Assembly (NCBI GenBank): GCA_021802375.1
Contig: JAKAAL010000248.1
Location: 1 to 6,524 of the forward strand
Length of the DNA: 6,524 nucleotides
Direction of reading: 5' to 3'
From: Bacillota bacterium
GTDB lineage: Bacteria; Bacillota_E; Sulfobacillia; Sulfobacillales; Sulfobacillaceae
The position numbers were made by a program, and so were the translations under genes. Under the pieces are notes generated by a model. It made no database searches. It saw only the letters and a program-made list of their open reading frames with translations, and was not told the origin of the DNA. This document shows positions 5,730 through 6,524 of the stretch, one piece after another. The first letter of the stretch is position 1, and every line of letters begins with the position of its first letter.

Positions 5730-6472
5730 GTCGGGGTCTTCAATGACGTTCGGTCCCAAATCAGTTGGCGGGGTTCCTCTACAAGATCGGGCCATAAAAT
5801 TCGAGCGATATGGAGCGCCACTTTTGGATCGCCGGTAGTGTAGAAGGTCATGGAACCCTCGCCGGTGGTGTTAAGTGGTCCTAAAATGGACGGCAGCAAA
5901 CGTGCGGTTGACAGCCCGGGGTCGATAATCACAGCTTGATCATTCATTACTTTGGTAAAAATATGTTCCATGTGGGGGAAATGAGTGCAGCCCAAGATGA
6001 CCGTGTCAGCGTTGTGAGACAATAAGGCATGTGTGCACTGACGGACCCGATCTTCGACTAGGGGGCCGTCGGTTTGACCGGATTCCACCATGGTGACTAA
6101 TATTGGACAAGGATACGCCACAATTTTAACTTGGGGATTAAGCGCTTTTAGGGCGCTAGGGTATACTCCTGCCTGGTATGTAGCTTCAGTGGACAGTATA
6201 CCAATAATTCCTGATTGTGACGCGTGGATGGCGTCGACAACCCCTGGTTGGATCACCCCGATCACAGGAACAGGGGATTTCTGTTGAGCAGTTTCCAATG
6301 CAGCTGCCGTGGCGGTGTTGCAGGCAATAACGATGGCTTTGACATTATGAGTTAAAAAGAAGTCGAGAAATGATAAGAAAAATTCTCTTACCTGGGACAA
6401 TGATCGGGATCCGTAAGGAAAATGTCCAGAGTCTGCGGCGTAAAGATAATGTTCTCCAGGATATAGATCACG
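5726..6472 (-). CDS. murI: Glutamate racemase, 5' end missing
   Basis: About 248 codons of MurI, which interconverts L- and D-glutamate for peptidoglycan without a cofactor. The readable part starts near RDLYPGEHYLYAADS (family equivalent: IIYFGDT), then HFPYGSRS, IACNTATA (first catalytic Cys), GVIQPG, IGILSTEATYQAGVY, and ILGCTHFPHME (second catalytic Cys and His). Two of the usual three landmarks are therefore present. The N-terminal 20-25 residues with FDSGxGG, whose Asp and Ser sit in the active site, are absent. Upstream the frame meets TGA at 6478-6476, because the DNA there is an inverted copy of dapA. The gene is most likely whole in the organism and cut by a chimeric join. A TTG at about 6400 is internal, not the true start. 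The stop codon overlaps that of dapA; the two genes converge. Functionally it fits the cell-wall precursor theme of dapA and dapL. Confidence 0.9.
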   Translation of the reverse strand, partial: RDLYPGEHYLYAADSGHFPYGSRSLSQVREFFLSFLDFFLTHNVKAIVIACNTATAAALETAQQKSPVPVIGVIQPGVVDAIHASQSGIIGILSTEATYQAGVYPSALKALNPQVKIVAYPCPILVTMVESGQTDGPLVEDRVRQCTHALLSHNADTVILGCTHFPHMEHIFTKVMNDQAVIIDPGLSTARLLPSILGPLNTTGEGSMTFYTTGDPKVALHIARILWPDLVEEPRQLIWDRTSLKTPT

Positions 6473-6524
6473 CCATCAGCCCCCCAACGAGCCGCTTCCT
6501 GCGACATCTCGACAGCGTGATGGG
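6469..6524 (-). repeat. Exact inverted copy of part of dapA at the window edge
   Basis: The reverse complement equals 5074-5129 over 56 of 56 bases and encodes HHAVEMSQEAARWGADGV of DapA. Identity stops at 6468, where the murI sequence begins; GTG/CGTG is shared around the join. The copy runs off the right edge. Most likely a chimeric contig end. Confidence 0.95.

Overview
The window looks like a chromosomal stretch from a Gram-positive bacterium of the Bacillota type. The reasons are strong GGAGG/AAGGGGG ribosome binding sites at 6-7 base spacing, a roughly even base composition, and a DapL-type lysine pathway gene beside dapA. A Sulfobacillus-like acidophile is my best guess from the general feel of the proteins; this is a low-confidence inference. 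No phage, CRISPR array, rRNA or tRNA was seen.

Layout, left to right. Bases 1-93 are an exact copy of an internal piece of the acyl-CoA dehydrogenase gene further right (1744-1836). They are joined to the first about 31 codons of an EamA/DMT-type membrane transporter (minus strand, TTG start at 182). A short divergent promoter region follows, then a LysR-type regulator (289-1173, plus). A complete acyl-CoA dehydrogenase (1251-2408, minus) converges on it. Next comes about 870 bases without an intact gene. It holds a frameshifted C-terminal relic of an IS200/IS605-type TnpB (2713 to about 2930, minus) with a stem-loop directly after its stop codon, and a hairpin terminator (3241-3274) serving the next gene. 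That gene is a class I/II aminotransferase, probably LL-diaminopimelate aminotransferase DapL (3284-4462, minus). It is transcribed divergently from dapA (4830-5729, plus) across a 367-base region with a self-complementary -10 element and a possible structured dapA leader. A glutamate racemase gene, murI (5726 to about 6472, minus), converges on dapA, with the two stop codons overlapping in CTAG. Its 5' end is missing because bases 6469-6524 are an exact inverted copy of part of dapA (5074-5129).

How the genes fit together: dapA makes the first committed intermediate of the lysine/diaminopimelate branch, DapL would make LL-diaminopimelate in one step, and MurI supplies D-glutamate. The right half is therefore a peptidoglycan-precursor neighbourhood. 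In the left half, the LysR regulator and divergent transporter are a classic regulator/target pair; the acyl-CoA dehydrogenase is a separate fatty-acid or branched-chain acyl-CoA catabolic gene.

The main caution, and the most striking observation, is that both ends of the window run into exact copies of sequence already inside it, one direct and one inverted, each with a few bases of homology at the join. That pattern suggests chimeric ends (whole-genome-amplification or assembly chimeras). Real rearrangements cannot be excluded from the sequence alone. The apparent transporter-dehydrogenase fusion and the truncated murI should not be taken as biology until checked. I did not find convincing evidence of a new biological system.
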